A DNA stretch of 64,000 nt from Thiopontia sp964551545 (GTDB lineage Bacteria > Pseudomonadota > Gammaproteobacteria > GCF-002020875), in contig CAZKCT010000003.1 of the NCBI GenBank assembly GCA_964551545.1, forward strand, positions 1 to 64,000. The letters run 5' to 3'. The translations under genes were made by a program, and so were the position numbers. The notes beneath the pieces were generated by a model. It was not told the origin of the DNA. It did no database searches and saw nothing but the letters and a program-made list of their open reading frames with translations. Below, in pieces: positions 1 through 8,443 of this stretch. The first letter of the stretch is position 1. Every line of letters begins with the position of its first letter.

Positions 1-1
1 T

Positions 2-217
2 TATGGAGGAAGTGCCCATTTTAGTTTCTCTCCATCCAGAGAGGTGATTGCAGAGTATGCGGAGCTATTAAATGATGACAAGCTTCGTAGGCTGGGTAGT
101 AATGATCTTTTTTGGGATCGAGTTGTAGAGGTTATCCCATCAGGCGAAGAGGAGGTTTTTGATCTGACGGTTCCTGGCCCATCCTCATGGTTAGCCGATG
201 GGATGGTGAGTCATAAT
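2..217 (+). other. C-terminal segment of a DnaB intein
   Basis: Translation from base 2 gives 72 residues that are not DnaB and end in VSHN directly before Ser-Gly-Ala-Ile-Glu-Gln of the helicase. This fits the C-terminal splicing blocks: a VFDLTVPGPSSWLADGMVSHN-like block F/G, penultimate His, terminal Asn, and a +1 Ser nucleophile in the extein. The preceding stretch (AEYAELLNDDKL) resembles the end of a LAGLIDADG endonuclease region, but that domain would lie upstream of the window. The junction falls in the conserved DLRES-G-x-IEQDAD motif of DnaB, a known intein-bearing part of the protein. Splicing is inferred from intact terminal residues. Confidence 0.9.
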
Positions 218-436
218 TCTGGAGCCATTGAGCAAGACGCAGATATCATTGTCTTTATCTACCGAGATGAGGTCTATAACGAAGAGAGCCCTGACCGTGG
301 TATCGCAGAGATCATTCTTGGTAAGCAGCGTCACGGATCAATCGGGACCGTCAAGGTTGCCTTCCAGGGAGAGTTCACCCGCTTTGATAATCTGGCGCCG
401 ACCTATATGGCACCACCGCCGGGCAATTACGACTAA
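2..436 (+). CDS. dnaB: Replicative DNA helicase DnaB, 3' end, carrying the end of an intein (partial)
   Basis: Only the 3' end of the gene lies in the window; the frame is open from base 2 with no real start. Codons up to base 217 encode intein; from base 218 the host protein resumes with SGAIEQDADIIVFIYRDE and runs 72 residues to the TAA at 434-436. That stretch matches the C-terminal part of the RecA-like ATPase domain of DnaB, the ring helicase that unwinds DNA at the fork, including the GKQRHGSIGTVKVAF strand. The GTG at base 44 that could be taken as a start is inside the intein. alr follows after 9 bases, the usual dnaB-alr order. Confidence 0.93.
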   Translation, partial: YGGSAHFSFSPSREVIAEYAELLNDDKLRRLGSNDLFWDRVVEVIPSGEEEVFDLTVPGPSSWLADGMVSHNSGAIEQDADIIVFIYRDEVYNEESPDRGIAEIILGKQRHGSIGTVKVAFQGEFTRFDNLAPTYMAPPPGNYD

Positions 437-445
437 GTCATCCCC

Positions 446-1525
446 ATGAGCCGGCTGGTCACCGCAACCATTCATCTGCAGGCGCTGCAACATAACCTGC
501 AGAAGGCCCGTTCACAGCTTTCCGATTCAACCCAGCTGGTTGCCGTCATCAAGGCCGCGGGGTATGGGCATGGATTGTTGAACGCTGCCCATGCACTACA
601 CCAGGCAGACCGCTATGCAGTCGGCTGCCTCGATGAGGCGTTGCAGCTTAGAAAGCACCATATTGAGAAACCCATTCTTCTGCTTGAAGGATTTGAGGGC
701 GTTGAAGAGCTTCATGCGATCTCCGACCTGCGGCTAGAAACGGTACTTCACTCCGAAGAGCAGTGGAAACTACTGAATGTGATTTCGCTGAAGAGACCGG
801 TCACGCTCTGGTTAAAGATCGACAGCGGCATGCACCGTCTTGGATTCTCTCCTCAGCGTGCAGAGGCACTACTTCCACAGATTGAGGCGCATCCTGCGGT
901 GGAGCGTGTCGTTTTGATGTCACATCTCGCCAATGCTGATCAGCCCGATGACCCCATGAACCAGGTACAGGTCGATCAATTCTCCGCTTGCTGTCCAGAC
1001 CATGCACTGGAACGTAGCCTTTGTAACTCTGCAGCACTCTCTGCTAATCCAGAGGCTCACGGTCAGTTTGTACGCCCAGGAATCATGCTCTACGGCTGCT
1101 CCCCGTTCGCAGTGCGTACAGCAGCCTCTCTTGGACTACAGCCAGCAATGACGCTACAAGCCCCGCTGATTGCCATCAAACAGATTCCATCAGGAGAGAG
1201 CGTGGGCTATGGCTCAACCTGGCGTGCGGAGCGCGAGACTCGCCTCGGCGTGGTGGCCATTGGCTATGGTCATGGCTATCCTCGCGCACTGCCCAACGGT
1301 ACGCCCGTGCTCATTCGTGGTGAGCGAGTACCACTGGTGGGACGAGTGTCGATGGATATGATCACGATTGACCTGACAGACCTAGAGCAAGAGTCCGTCG
1401 TTGGAGATCAGATCACTCTCTGGGGAGAGCACCTTCCAGTGGATGAGATTGCCCAACAAGCAGGAACGATCCCATACGAGTTACTCTGCCAGCTCACATC
1501 AAGAGTGGCCCGAGTCGCAGAGTAG
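446..1525 (+). CDS. alr: Alanine racemase
   Basis: 359 residues, the normal length for Alr, which interconverts L- and D-alanine with PLP to feed peptidoglycan synthesis in the cytoplasm. The PLP lysine is Lys36 in AVIKAAGYGHG; most family members read KANAYGHG, so the two residues after Lys are changed but Lys, Tyr and Gly are kept. The second catalytic base, a Tyr, is at about residue 255 in VGYGSTW, followed by the GYGHGYPRALPNG and VGRVSMDM blocks of the C-terminal beta domain. ATG start 9 bases after dnaB; radA begins 11 bases after the stop, so the three genes probably share a transcript. Confidence 0.96.
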   Translation: MSRLVTATIHLQALQHNLQKARSQLSDSTQLVAVIKAAGYGHGLLNAAHALHQADRYAVGCLDEALQLRKHHIEKPILLLEGFEGVEELHAISDLRLETVLHSEEQWKLLNVISLKRPVTLWLKIDSGMHRLGFSPQRAEALLPQIEAHPAVERVVLMSHLANADQPDDPMNQVQVDQFSACCPDHALERSLCNSAALSANPEAHGQFVRPGIMLYGCSPFAVRTAASLGLQPAMTLQAPLIAIKQIPSGESVGYGSTWRAERETRLGVVAIGYGHGYPRALPNGTPVLIRGERVPLVGRVSMDMITIDLTDLEQESVVGDQITLWGEHLPVDEIAQQAGTIPYELLCQLTSRVARVAE

Positions 1526-1536
1526 AAGAGAGCAAC

Positions 1537-2901
1537 GTGGCAAAGAGCAAAATTGAATACGTCTGTACTGAATGCGGAGAGGTCTCTCCCAAATGGTCGG
1601 GACAATGTGCCGCATGCAAAAGATGGAACTGCCTGACAGAGATGATTGCCGCACCAGTAGCTAAAAGTGGCGGCGGCCGTTTTGCAGGCTACTCTGGGGA
1701 GTCTGCTCAGGTGATCAACCTCAGTGAGATTGATGCCACCCAGGAGGTGCAGTCCTCAACCGGGATTGGGGAGATGGATCGAGTCCTGGGTGGGGGATTG
1801 GTACAGGGCTCTGTGGTGCTGATCGGAGGGGATCCCGGAATCGGAAAGTCGACCCTGCTTCTCCAGGTCATGGCCAAGCTGTCGAATGAGCTACCCGTCC
1901 TCTATGTGAGTGGTGAGGAGTCTGCTCGACAGATCTCGCTGCGTGCACACCGATTGGAGGTGGACGTCTCTCAGCTTAATTTATTGACTGAGACCCAGGC
2001 AGAACAGATCCTCTCCAGTGCACAGAAGATTGCCCCCAAAGTGTTGGTGGTAGACTCCATTCAGACCATCTATACAGAAGAGCTACAGTCTGCGCCGGGT
2101 TCGGTGGCCCAAGTGCGAGAGAGCACGGCACGACTGGTTCGCTATGCCAAACAGACCGGAACGGCCATCTTTCTGGTGGGGCATGTTACCAAGGAGGGAA
2201 ACCTTGCGGGGCCGCGTGTGTTGGAGCACATGGTTGATACGGTGCTCTACTTTGAGGGAGAGAGTGGCAGCCGCTATCGAGTGATTCGTTCCATCAAAAA
2301 CCGCTTTGGAGCGGTCAATGAGCTGGGCGTTTTTGCGATGACGGAGTTAGGCCTCAAAGAGATTGCCAACCCCTCGGCCATCTTCCTCTCTCGTCATCCA
2401 CAACCAGTGCCGGGCACCATCACCCTGGTGACTCGAGAGGGAACCCGCCCGCTATTGGTGGAACTACAGGCGCTGGTGGATGAGAGCCATCTTGCCAATC
2501 CACGTCGAGTCACCATTGGGCTTGAGCAGAATCGTCTCGCCATGTTACTTGCTGTGCTTCATCGCCACGGCGGTATTGCCAGCTATGATCAAGATGTCTT
2601 TGTTAATGTGGTTGGAGGCGTTCGGGTCTCAGAGCCAGCCGCTGACCTTGCCGTTATTCTATCGATCATATCCAGTCTGCAGAGCCGTCCGATTGCAGAG
2701 GGAACCATTGTGTTTGGTGAGATCGGATTGGTCGGTGAGGTACGCCCCATTCCCGGAGGAGAGGAGCGACTGCGAGAGGCAGTCAAGCATGGATTTACCC
2801 GTGCCATTATTCCCAAATCCAATCGGCCACGGAAGCCGATTGACGGGTTGGATATCATTGCAGTCGAGCGACTTTCTGAGGCGCTTGGCGAGATGAACTA
2901 G
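1537..2901 (+). CDS. radA: DNA repair protein RadA (branch-migration ATPase)
   Basis: 454 residues. Order of parts: a four-cysteine zinc finger (Cys10, Cys13, Cys24, Cys27), a RecA-like ATPase core with Walker A GGDPGIGKST at about residue 97, the RadA-specific KNRFG motif at about residue 254, and a Lon-protease-like C-terminal domain. RadA helps process recombination intermediates during repair. Start is GTG at 1537 with an AGAGAG ribosome-binding site 4-9 bases upstream; no ATG lies near. It converges on the minus-strand yfjD gene with only 6 bases between the stops. Confidence 0.96.
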   Translation: MAKSKIEYVCTECGEVSPKWSGQCAACKRWNCLTEMIAAPVAKSGGGRFAGYSGESAQVINLSEIDATQEVQSSTGIGEMDRVLGGGLVQGSVVLIGGDPGIGKSTLLLQVMAKLSNELPVLYVSGEESARQISLRAHRLEVDVSQLNLLTETQAEQILSSAQKIAPKVLVVDSIQTIYTEELQSAPGSVAQVRESTARLVRYAKQTGTAIFLVGHVTKEGNLAGPRVLEHMVDTVLYFEGESGSRYRVIRSIKNRFGAVNELGVFAMTELGLKEIANPSAIFLSRHPQPVPGTITLVTREGTRPLLVELQALVDESHLANPRRVTIGLEQNRLAMLLAVLHRHGGIASYDQDVFVNVVGGVRVSEPAADLAVILSIISSLQSRPIAEGTIVFGEIGLVGEVRPIPGGEERLREAVKHGFTRAIIPKSNRPRKPIDGLDIIAVERLSEALGEMN

Positions 2902-2907
2902 AGAGGG

Positions 2908-4331
2908 CTAGGGCGCTTTTCGTAACAGCGGAAAGATCACCACCCGCCGTACCAGACTTTCAGAGGCGCTAGTCACCTCAATGGGATAACCATTGATCAT
3001 CATACTAGTACCGGGTTCTGGTATATCCTCCAGATGTTCCAGAATAAGTCCATTGAGTGTTTTGGGGCCACTTTGTGGAAGCTTCCACCCCATATTCTTC
3101 TCTAGCTCTCGCAGGTTGGCACCGCCATCCACAAGAAAAGAGCCATCGTCCTGTGGATGAACCTCTGGAATGGAGTCAGAAACATCTGTTGTGAATTCTC
3201 CAACGATCTCCTCCAATAGGTCTTCCAGTGTTACCAGTCCTTGAATGTCTCCATACTCATCAACAACCAACCCCATTCGCCTCTTCAGCCGCTGGAACTG
3301 CAGGAGTTGGGTATTGAGCGAGGTTCCCTCCGGGACAAAGATCGGAGCACGCAGCACCTTGATCAGTTCACTCTTACTCTCTTTCTCTGCTGTCTGAAGA
3401 TAGAGAGCATCCCGCACATGAAGAATACCGAGCAGATGTTCAGTGCTGTTACTGAACACAGGAATTCGGGTGTGTTGCGTCAATGAGAGCTGCGCAACAA
3501 TCTCCTCCCACTCTTCTTCAATATCAATGCCGATGATCTCATTACGCGGCACCATGATGTCTTCAACGGTCACCTCTTCAAGGTCCAGAATGCTGGTGAG
3601 CATTGCCTGATGTTTTTTGGGGATCAAGCCGCCAGCCTCCTTGACCACGGTCCGCAACTCCTCCCGAGAGAGGTGATCACTCTGTGCGGCACCGATATGT
3701 ACGCCAAAGATNNNNNNNNNNNNNNNNNNNNNNNNNNNNNNNNNNNNNNNNNNNNNNNNNNNNNNNNNNNNNNNNNNNNNNNNNNNNNNNNNNNNNNNNN
3801 NNNNNNNNNNNACTCCTCCCGAGAGAGGTGATCACTCTGTGCGGCACCGATATGTACGCCAAAGATGCGTAGCACCCCATTGGTAATCCAGTTGATCAAT
3901 CGCACCAGTGGGTAGAGCAGGCGTAGCAGCGGTGTTAGGAGAAATGCTGCAGGATAGGCAAGTCGTTCGGGAGAGAGGGCCGCAATGGTCTTTGGCGTCA
4001 CCTCTGCAAAAATCAGAATAACAAAAGTAAGCACCCCCGTGGCAATCGCAATGCCTGCATTTCCGAAGAGACGCAGGCCAATCAGAGTTGCGATGGAGGA
4101 AGCGAGAATATTAACAAAGTTATTTCCCAGCAGAATTAGCCCAATCAGCCGCTCGGGCCGCTCTAACAGACGAGAGACGGCACGTGCGCCACGATGTCCA
4201 GCGCGAGCAAGATGGCGTAGACGATAGCGATTGATCGCCATCATGCTGGTCTCTGCCCCGGAAAAGAACCCAGAGATCAGAATCAGCAAGAAGAGGAGAC
4301 CAGCCAGCGCCTCGGTTGGGATTTCGTTCAA
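2908..4331 (-). CDS. yfjD: CNNM/HlyC-CorC family membrane protein (YfjD/CorB-like), split by an assembly gap
   Basis: Two in-frame pieces flank a 100-N gap. The N-terminal piece (to 4331) has a DUF21 membrane domain with about four helices (GLLFLLILISGFFSGAET and on); the C-terminal piece has a CBS pair (TVEDIMVPRNEI onward) and a CorC/HlyC domain. Both pieces contain the same 55 bases at the gap. Removing one copy and the Ns gives a continuous 422-residue protein reading SREELRTVVKEAGG across the joint, close to the length of E. coli YfjD. The family handles divalent cations such as magnesium at the inner membrane. ypjD lies 5 bases upstream on the same strand, a common pairing next to ffh. 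Confidence 0.9.
3657..3711. repeat. 55-bp direct repeat, left copy (contig overlap)
   Basis: This 55-base stretch is identical to 3812-3866 on the other side of the N gap. It ends exactly at the first N. It codes for the same part of YfjD in both copies, so it is an assembly overlap and not a biological repeat. Confidence 0.97.
3712..3811. other. Assembly gap of exactly 100 N
   Basis: A round-number run of N inserted by a scaffolder. The flanks share 55 identical bases, so the true gap is most likely negative, with the contigs overlapping. No sequence appears to be missing from the gene it interrupts. Confidence 0.98.
3812..3866. repeat. 55-bp direct repeat, right copy (contig overlap)
   Basis: Identical to 3657-3711 and begins at the first base after the Ns. 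In both copies the minus-strand frame reads the same YfjD residues (FGVHIGAAQSDHLSREE). Confidence 0.97.
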
Positions 4332-4336
4332 AAGGG

Positions 4337-5149
4337 TTATCCGGCCGTAGGCAGACCGATCAGGACCTCAACCACGAAACGGCTACCAAAGTAGCCGAGG
4401 AACAGGACGAAAAAGCCTGCAAGTGTCCAGCGAACAGCGATTCGACCTCTCCATCCATGGCGGCTACGGCCCCACAGCAGAGCAGCAAATACCAGCCAGG
4501 AGATGATTGAGAGGATCGCGGTATGAGCACGCTGCTGGACCACAATATCCTCAACCAGAGGAACCGCACTAAAGAGGGCCAGTGTCAGCATTAACAACCC
4601 AGCACGAATCAACTGGAACATCAGGTGCTCGACCTCCACCATTGGAGGTAGTGCACGAATGAAACCACCAGGCTGTTTGTTGCGCAGATGACGTTCCTGA
4701 ATAGCCAGCAGAATCGCTTGGAGTGCAGCAACACCGAGTAGGCTATAGGCCAGCATGGAGAGTAAAATGTGGGTATCGAGATCGGTGGAAGCGGTACGGT
4801 AGACGGCCTCTGGATTGGTGAGCTGTAACAGCACCATCATTGCAGCAACCGGAAAAATGACAACCCCCAGATTGCCTACAGGACGAGAAATCCAGGTCAA
4901 CAACAGAACCAGCACCAGCAGCCACCCTGCAATCGAGAGTGCGTGGAAGAAGCCAAGATTGACCCACTGTTCCACCACCAGCACAAATAGCAGGTGAGTG
5001 TGGAATAGTAGTGCTCCCGCGCCAATCAGCTTCATTCCATTGCGGGGGTGGTCAAAGCAGGAGATGCCTTGTGTCAGCAGTCTTCCCAACCCAACTGCAG
5101 CAGCCAAGTAGAGCAAAATGGCAATCGACCCTGAAACGGTATAACTCAT
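4337..5149 (-). CDS. ypjD: Inner membrane protein YpjD (CcsA/HemX-like)
   Basis: 270 residues, nearly all hydrophobic, with about eight predicted membrane helices. The family belongs to the cytochrome c assembly (CcsA/HemX-like) superfamily but its own role is not settled. Conserved-looking histidines occur in LLFHTHLLF and in DLDTHILLSMLAYSLLGVAA, the latter typical of the family core. It lies just upstream of yfjD on the same strand and divergent from ffh, the arrangement seen around ffh in many gammaproteobacteria. The ATG at 5149 leaves 119 bases to ffh. Confidence 0.85.
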   Translation of the reverse strand: MSYTVSGSIAILLYLAAAVGLGRLLTQGISCFDHPRNGMKLIGAGALLFHTHLLFVLVVEQWVNLGFFHALSIAGWLLVLVLLLTWISRPVGNLGVVIFPVAAMMVLLQLTNPEAVYRTASTDLDTHILLSMLAYSLLGVAALQAILLAIQERHLRNKQPGGFIRALPPMVEVEHLMFQLIRAGLLMLTLALFSAVPLVEDIVVQQRAHTAILSIISWLVFAALLWGRSRHGWRGRIAVRWTLAGFFVLFLGYFGSRFVVEVLIGLPTAG

Positions 5150-5221
5150 TTCAACCTCTCATTGATCATCAATATGAAAGATGATGTCATATCAGAGCAG
5201 ATTCGTCAGCAGAATTGAGGC

Positions 5222-5227
5222 TATAAT
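5222..5227 (+). promoter_or_regulatory. Probable -10 box of ffh
   Basis: A perfect TATAAT lies 41 bases before the ffh start in the ypjD/ffh divergent region. No convincing -35 is seen at 16-18 bases upstream, so the call rests on the -10 and position alone. Confidence 0.4.
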
Positions 5228-5268
5228 TTCAATCTTCATCCTCCAGTATTAAATGGCTCGAAATTACC

Positions 5269-6669
5269 ATGTTTGAAAATCTTACCGACCGCCTTAACAG
5301 AACCCTGAAAACCTTACGAGGGCAGGGGCGCCTGACGGACGACAATATCAGTCAGGCATTGAGAGAGGTGCGGATGGCGCTGTTGGAGGCAGACGTTGCG
5401 CTACCTGTGGTGAAATCTTTTATCGAGAAGGTCAAGGTTCGAGCAATTGGCCAAGAAGTTGCGACCAGCCTGACACCTGGGCAGGCATTGATCAAGATTG
5501 TACAGAGTGAATTAGAGGCTCTAATGGGAGAGGCTAATACCTCCCTTGATCTGCGAGCTCAGCCTCCAGCAGTAATCTTGATGGCTGGCCTGCAAGGTGC
5601 CGGTAAAACAACCAGCGTTGGAAAGCTTGCCCGTTTTCTACAAGAGCGTGAATCCAAAAAGGTGATGGTAGCCAGTGCAGATGTCTATCGGCCTGCTGCG
5701 ATTGAGCAGTTGAAGGTGTTGGCTAATGAGGTTGGAGCCACCTTCTTCCCAAGCGAGAGCAGCCAAAAGCCGGTCGACATTGCCAATGCTGCACTTGCCT
5801 CAGCAAAGAAACAGTTCGCTGATGTTCTGATTATTGATACCGCAGGTCGTCTCCATGTTGACGAGGAGATGATGGGGGAGATCAAGGCACTGCACGCAGC
5901 CATCACCCCGGTTGAAACTCTGTTTGTAGTCGACAGCATGACCGGTCAAGATGCCGCCAATACTGCCAAGGCATTTGATGAAGCACTGCCTTTAACTGGT
6001 GTGGTGCTTACCAAGGCGGATGGTGATGCCCGTGGTGGTGCTGCGCTCTCTGTGCGTCAGATCACTGGAAAGCCGATCAAATTTCTCGGTATTGGTGAAA
6101 AGAGTGATGCGCTGGAGCCTTTTCATCCCGACCGTGTCGCCTCCCGGATCTTGGGAATGGGCGATGTGCTCTCACTGATCGAAGAGGTAGAGCGCAAGGT
6201 TGACAAGAAAAAAGCCGACAAACTGGTTCGCAAGGTCAAAAAAGGGGGGAAAGGGTTTAACCTGGAGGATTTCCGGGATCAGCTGCAACAGATGCAAGGA
6301 ATGGGCGGCATTAGCTCATTGATGGATAAACTCCCCGGCATGGCAAATGTCCCTGATGCAGTCAAAAATCAGGTCAACAATAAAGAGTTTGTGCGCATGG
6401 AGGCAATGATCAACTCCATGACCCCAAAAGAGCGACATCACCCGGACCTGATCAAGGGGTCCCGTAAACGCCGAATCACTCAGGGTTCAGGGACCACGGT
6501 TCAGGACTTGAATAAGCTGCTAAAACAGTTTAAGCAGATGCAGAAGATGATGAAAAAGATGAAGGGCGGAAAAATGGCGAAGATGATGCAGGGGATGGCG
6601 GGGAAAATGCCGGGTGGATTTCCTGGAGGAGGGATGCCGCCAGGAGGCGGGGGACGCTTTCCGTTTTAA
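5269..6669 (+). CDS. ffh: Signal recognition particle protein Ffh
   Basis: 466 residues. The N domain is followed by the G domain with P-loop GLQGAGKTT (about residue 107), DTAGR (about 191) and TKADGDARGG (about 248), then a methionine-rich M domain from about residue 330 that binds 4.5S RNA and signal sequences. The tail ends in Met/Gly/Lys-rich sequence. Ffh with 4.5S RNA and FtsY delivers nascent membrane proteins to the translocon. It is followed by the rpsP operon in the usual order. Confidence 0.97.
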   Translation: MFENLTDRLNRTLKTLRGQGRLTDDNISQALREVRMALLEADVALPVVKSFIEKVKVRAIGQEVATSLTPGQALIKIVQSELEALMGEANTSLDLRAQPPAVILMAGLQGAGKTTSVGKLARFLQERESKKVMVASADVYRPAAIEQLKVLANEVGATFFPSESSQKPVDIANAALASAKKQFADVLIIDTAGRLHVDEEMMGEIKALHAAITPVETLFVVDSMTGQDAANTAKAFDEALPLTGVVLTKADGDARGGAALSVRQITGKPIKFLGIGEKSDALEPFHPDRVASRILGMGDVLSLIEEVERKVDKKKADKLVRKVKKGGKGFNLEDFRDQLQQMQGMGGISSLMDKLPGMANVPDAVKNQVNNKEFVRMEAMINSMTPKERHHPDLIKGSRKRRITQGSGTTVQDLNKLLKQFKQMQKMMKKMKGGKMAKMMQGMAGKMPGGFPGGGMPPGGGGRFPF

Positions 6670-6716
6670 CACTGAAAAACCCAAGCGCTTTTCTTCCCTT
6701 TCGGGTTTGGTTTCAG

Positions 6717-6729
6717 TATAATTCGCGCC
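6717..6729 (+). promoter_or_regulatory. rpsP promoter: TATAAT plus GC-rich discriminator
   Basis: A perfect TATAAT at 6717-6722 is followed after one base by CGCGCC (6724-6729), where transcription should begin. The -35 region is weak. A GC-rich discriminator is typical of promoters repressed by ppGpp/DksA, but that regulation is inferred. The same layout precedes rplS and rpmF in this window. Confidence 0.6.
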
Positions 6730-6740
6730 AGATTGATGAG

Positions 6741-6765
6741 CCGGCCACATTAGGTCGGTTTTTTT
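6741..6765 (+). terminator. Hairpin plus T-run between ffh and rpsP (terminator or attenuator)
   Basis: CCGGCC (6741-6746) pairs with GGTCGG (6753-6758), one G-T pair included, around a 6-base loop, then seven T. It can end ffh transcripts; because it also lies about 12 bases downstream of the likely rpsP start site, it would attenuate rpsP as well. Confidence 0.7.
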
Positions 6766-6815
6766 CATCCCCGAAACTGAAATCTAATTACACTGGATTT
6801 AACTGAGAGTAAAAA

Positions 6816-7067
6816 ATGGTAGTTATTCGTCTTGCCCGTGGTGGCGCAAAGAAGCGTCCTTTTTATCGCATCGTAGCAACTGATAAGCGCAACAGTCGTG
6901 ATGGCCGCTTTCTGGAGAAGCTGGGCTATTTCAACCCAGTCGCCTCTGGCAATGAGAAGCGCCTAGAGATGGATATGGAGCGTGTTGAGCACTGGATTTC
7001 CAAAGGTGCGCAACCTTCTGACCGTGTTGCCAGCCTGGTCAAAGAGCTCAGCAAGGCCGCTGCCTAA
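6816..7067 (+). CDS. rpsP: Small ribosomal subunit protein bS16
   Basis: 83 residues with the full-length S16 signature: VVIRLARGGAKKRPFYRIVA at the N-terminus, then DGRFLEKLGYFNP. It binds 16S rRNA in the 30S subunit. First gene of the rpsP-rimM-trmD group; rimM follows after 45 bases. Promoter and hairpin leader are described separately. Confidence 0.98.
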   Translation: MVVIRLARGGAKKRPFYRIVATDKRNSRDGRFLEKLGYFNPVASGNEKRLEMDMERVEHWISKGAQPSDRVASLVKELSKAAA

Positions 7068-7112
7068 TATTGACGCCTCCTGCATTGTCTGCAGGAAGCT
7101 GTACAAGTTGAA

Positions 7113-7628
7113 ATGAACATGAAGTCCGCTGATTCTCCCATCCTGCTGGGACGAGTCAGCGGACTTTTTGGTGTGCGTGGCTGGGTCAAAATACACTCCC
7201 ACACCAGTCCACGAGAAAATATTCTGCGCTATAAAACTTGGGCTCTGCAGCAGCACGGAGAACCGACCCAATACAAGCTTCGACAGGGAAAAAAACAGGG
7301 GAAAGGGGTAATCGCCTGGTTTGATGGGGTTGATGATCGAACCGCTGCCGAGGCGCTGGTCGGTGCAGAGATCTATATCCAGCATGACCAACTGCAATTA
7401 TTGGAAACGGGTGAGTTTTACTGGTCCGACCTGATTGGTTGTGAGTTGCTCAATCTACAACAGGAACCCCTTGGAACCGTGGTTGAGCTGATGGAAACTG
7501 GGGCCAATGATGTCCTGATTGTCCGTCATCAGGGCAGTGAGCACCTGGTCCCCTTTGTTGACCCATGGGTGGTTGATGTTGACCTTGAGAAGCAGCAAAT
7601 CCAGGTCGACTGGGATCTTGAGTATTAA
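7113..7628 (+). CDS. rimM: Ribosome maturation factor RimM
   Basis: 171 residues. N-terminal RimM domain (ILLGRVSGLFGVRGWVKIHS) and a C-terminal PRC-barrel (FYWSDLIGCELLN, ending DPWVVDVDLEKQQIQVDWD). RimM assists late 30S assembly and binds S19. ATG at 7113; a second in-frame ATG two codons on (7119) would also be possible. Its TAA overlaps the trmD ATG (TAATG), which points to translational coupling. Confidence 0.96.
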   Translation: MNMKSADSPILLGRVSGLFGVRGWVKIHSHTSPRENILRYKTWALQQHGEPTQYKLRQGKKQGKGVIAWFDGVDDRTAAEALVGAEIYIQHDQLQLLETGEFYWSDLIGCELLNLQQEPLGTVVELMETGANDVLIVRHQGSEHLVPFVDPWVVDVDLEKQQIQVDWDLEY

Positions 7629-8329
7629 TGCGCTTTGATCTAATTACGATCTTTCCAGAGATTGTCAAAGCAATTACAGATTTTGGAGTGACCGGGCGGG
7701 CCATTGACCGGGGTATTGCATCGCTCCACAGCTGGAACCCCAGAGACTACACCGAAGACCGGCATCGCACGGTTGATGATCGTCCTTACGGCGGAGGCCC
7801 GGGAATGGTGATGCTCTATGAGCCACTGAAACGCACCATCGAGCAAGTTCGCCAGGCTCAAGTTGCCGAGGGCATTCAACCCCACCTCATCTATCTCTCC
7901 CCTCAAGGAAAGCCACTCACGCAACAGCGTGCCGAGGCATTGAGTCAGCAGTCTGGAGTGATCCTGCTGGCGGGCCGTTACGAAGGGGTGGATGAACGGT
8001 TGATTGAGTCCGAGGTTGATGAGGAGCTCTCCATTGGTGACTATGTGCTGAGTGGAGGCGAACTGCCGGCAATGGTGTTGATTGATACCGTGATTCGGCT
8101 GCTCCCTGGTGCTTTGGGGCATGCTGACTCTGCAGCAGAGGATTCATTCTCTGAAAGGGGGCTGGATTGTCCGCACTATAGTCGCCCTGAGGTCATCGAT
8201 GGCTTGGTAGTTCCCGAGGTTTTGCTGAGCGGAAACCACCAGAAAATTGCTCAATGGCGGGCCGAACAATCCCACCAGAGAACTGTGGCAAGGCGTCCCG
8301 ATTTAATCACTGAAAAAAGTGAAAAATAA
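7628..8329 (+). CDS. trmD: tRNA (guanine37-N1)-methyltransferase TrmD
   Basis: 233 residues. TrmD makes m1G37 next to the anticodon and prevents frameshifting. It shows the SPOUT-type trefoil-knot sequences: DDRPYGGGPGMVM near residue 50, YLSPQGKPL, LAGRYEGVDERLIE and SIGDYVLSGGELPA, which form the S-adenosylmethionine pocket. Start overlaps the rimM stop by one base. rplS is 114 bases downstream with its own promoter-like sequence. Confidence 0.97.
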   Translation: MRFDLITIFPEIVKAITDFGVTGRAIDRGIASLHSWNPRDYTEDRHRTVDDRPYGGGPGMVMLYEPLKRTIEQVRQAQVAEGIQPHLIYLSPQGKPLTQQRAEALSQQSGVILLAGRYEGVDERLIESEVDEELSIGDYVLSGGELPAMVLIDTVIRLLPGALGHADSAAEDSFSERGLDCPHYSRPEVIDGLVVPEVLLSGNHQKIAQWRAEQSHQRTVARRPDLITEKSEK

Positions 8330-8374
8330 TCGATGAAACAACCTATTTTTTGGTGAAATATTCTGAAAAAACCG

Positions 8375-8387
8375 TATAATACGCGCC
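8375..8387 (+). promoter_or_regulatory. rplS promoter: TATAAT plus GC-rich discriminator
   Basis: TATAAT at 8375-8380, one base, then CGCGCC at 8382-8387. This is the same spacing and discriminator as at rpsP. The best -35 (TTGGTG at 8350) has a long 19-base spacer. It implies rplS can be transcribed apart from rpsP-rimM-trmD. Confidence 0.55.
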
Positions 8388-8394
8388 TTCTAAA

Positions 8395-8428
8395 CCCAAT
8401 GGGGCGAACCCATAGGGCAGTATTTTTT
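8395..8428 (+). terminator. Hairpin plus T-run in the rplS leader (possible attenuator)
   Basis: CCCAATGGG (8395-8403) and CCCATAGGG (8409-8417) pair with one internal mismatch around a 5-base loop. Five bases later come six T (8423-8428), and rplS starts at 8444. It could terminate trmD read-through or attenuate rplS. Confidence 0.5.
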
Positions 8429-8443
8429 GAGAGAACGTAAAAG

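Noticed and set aside
7640..8122. 160-codon frame opposite trmD
   Set aside because: Antisense shadow; trmD is certain and fills the region.
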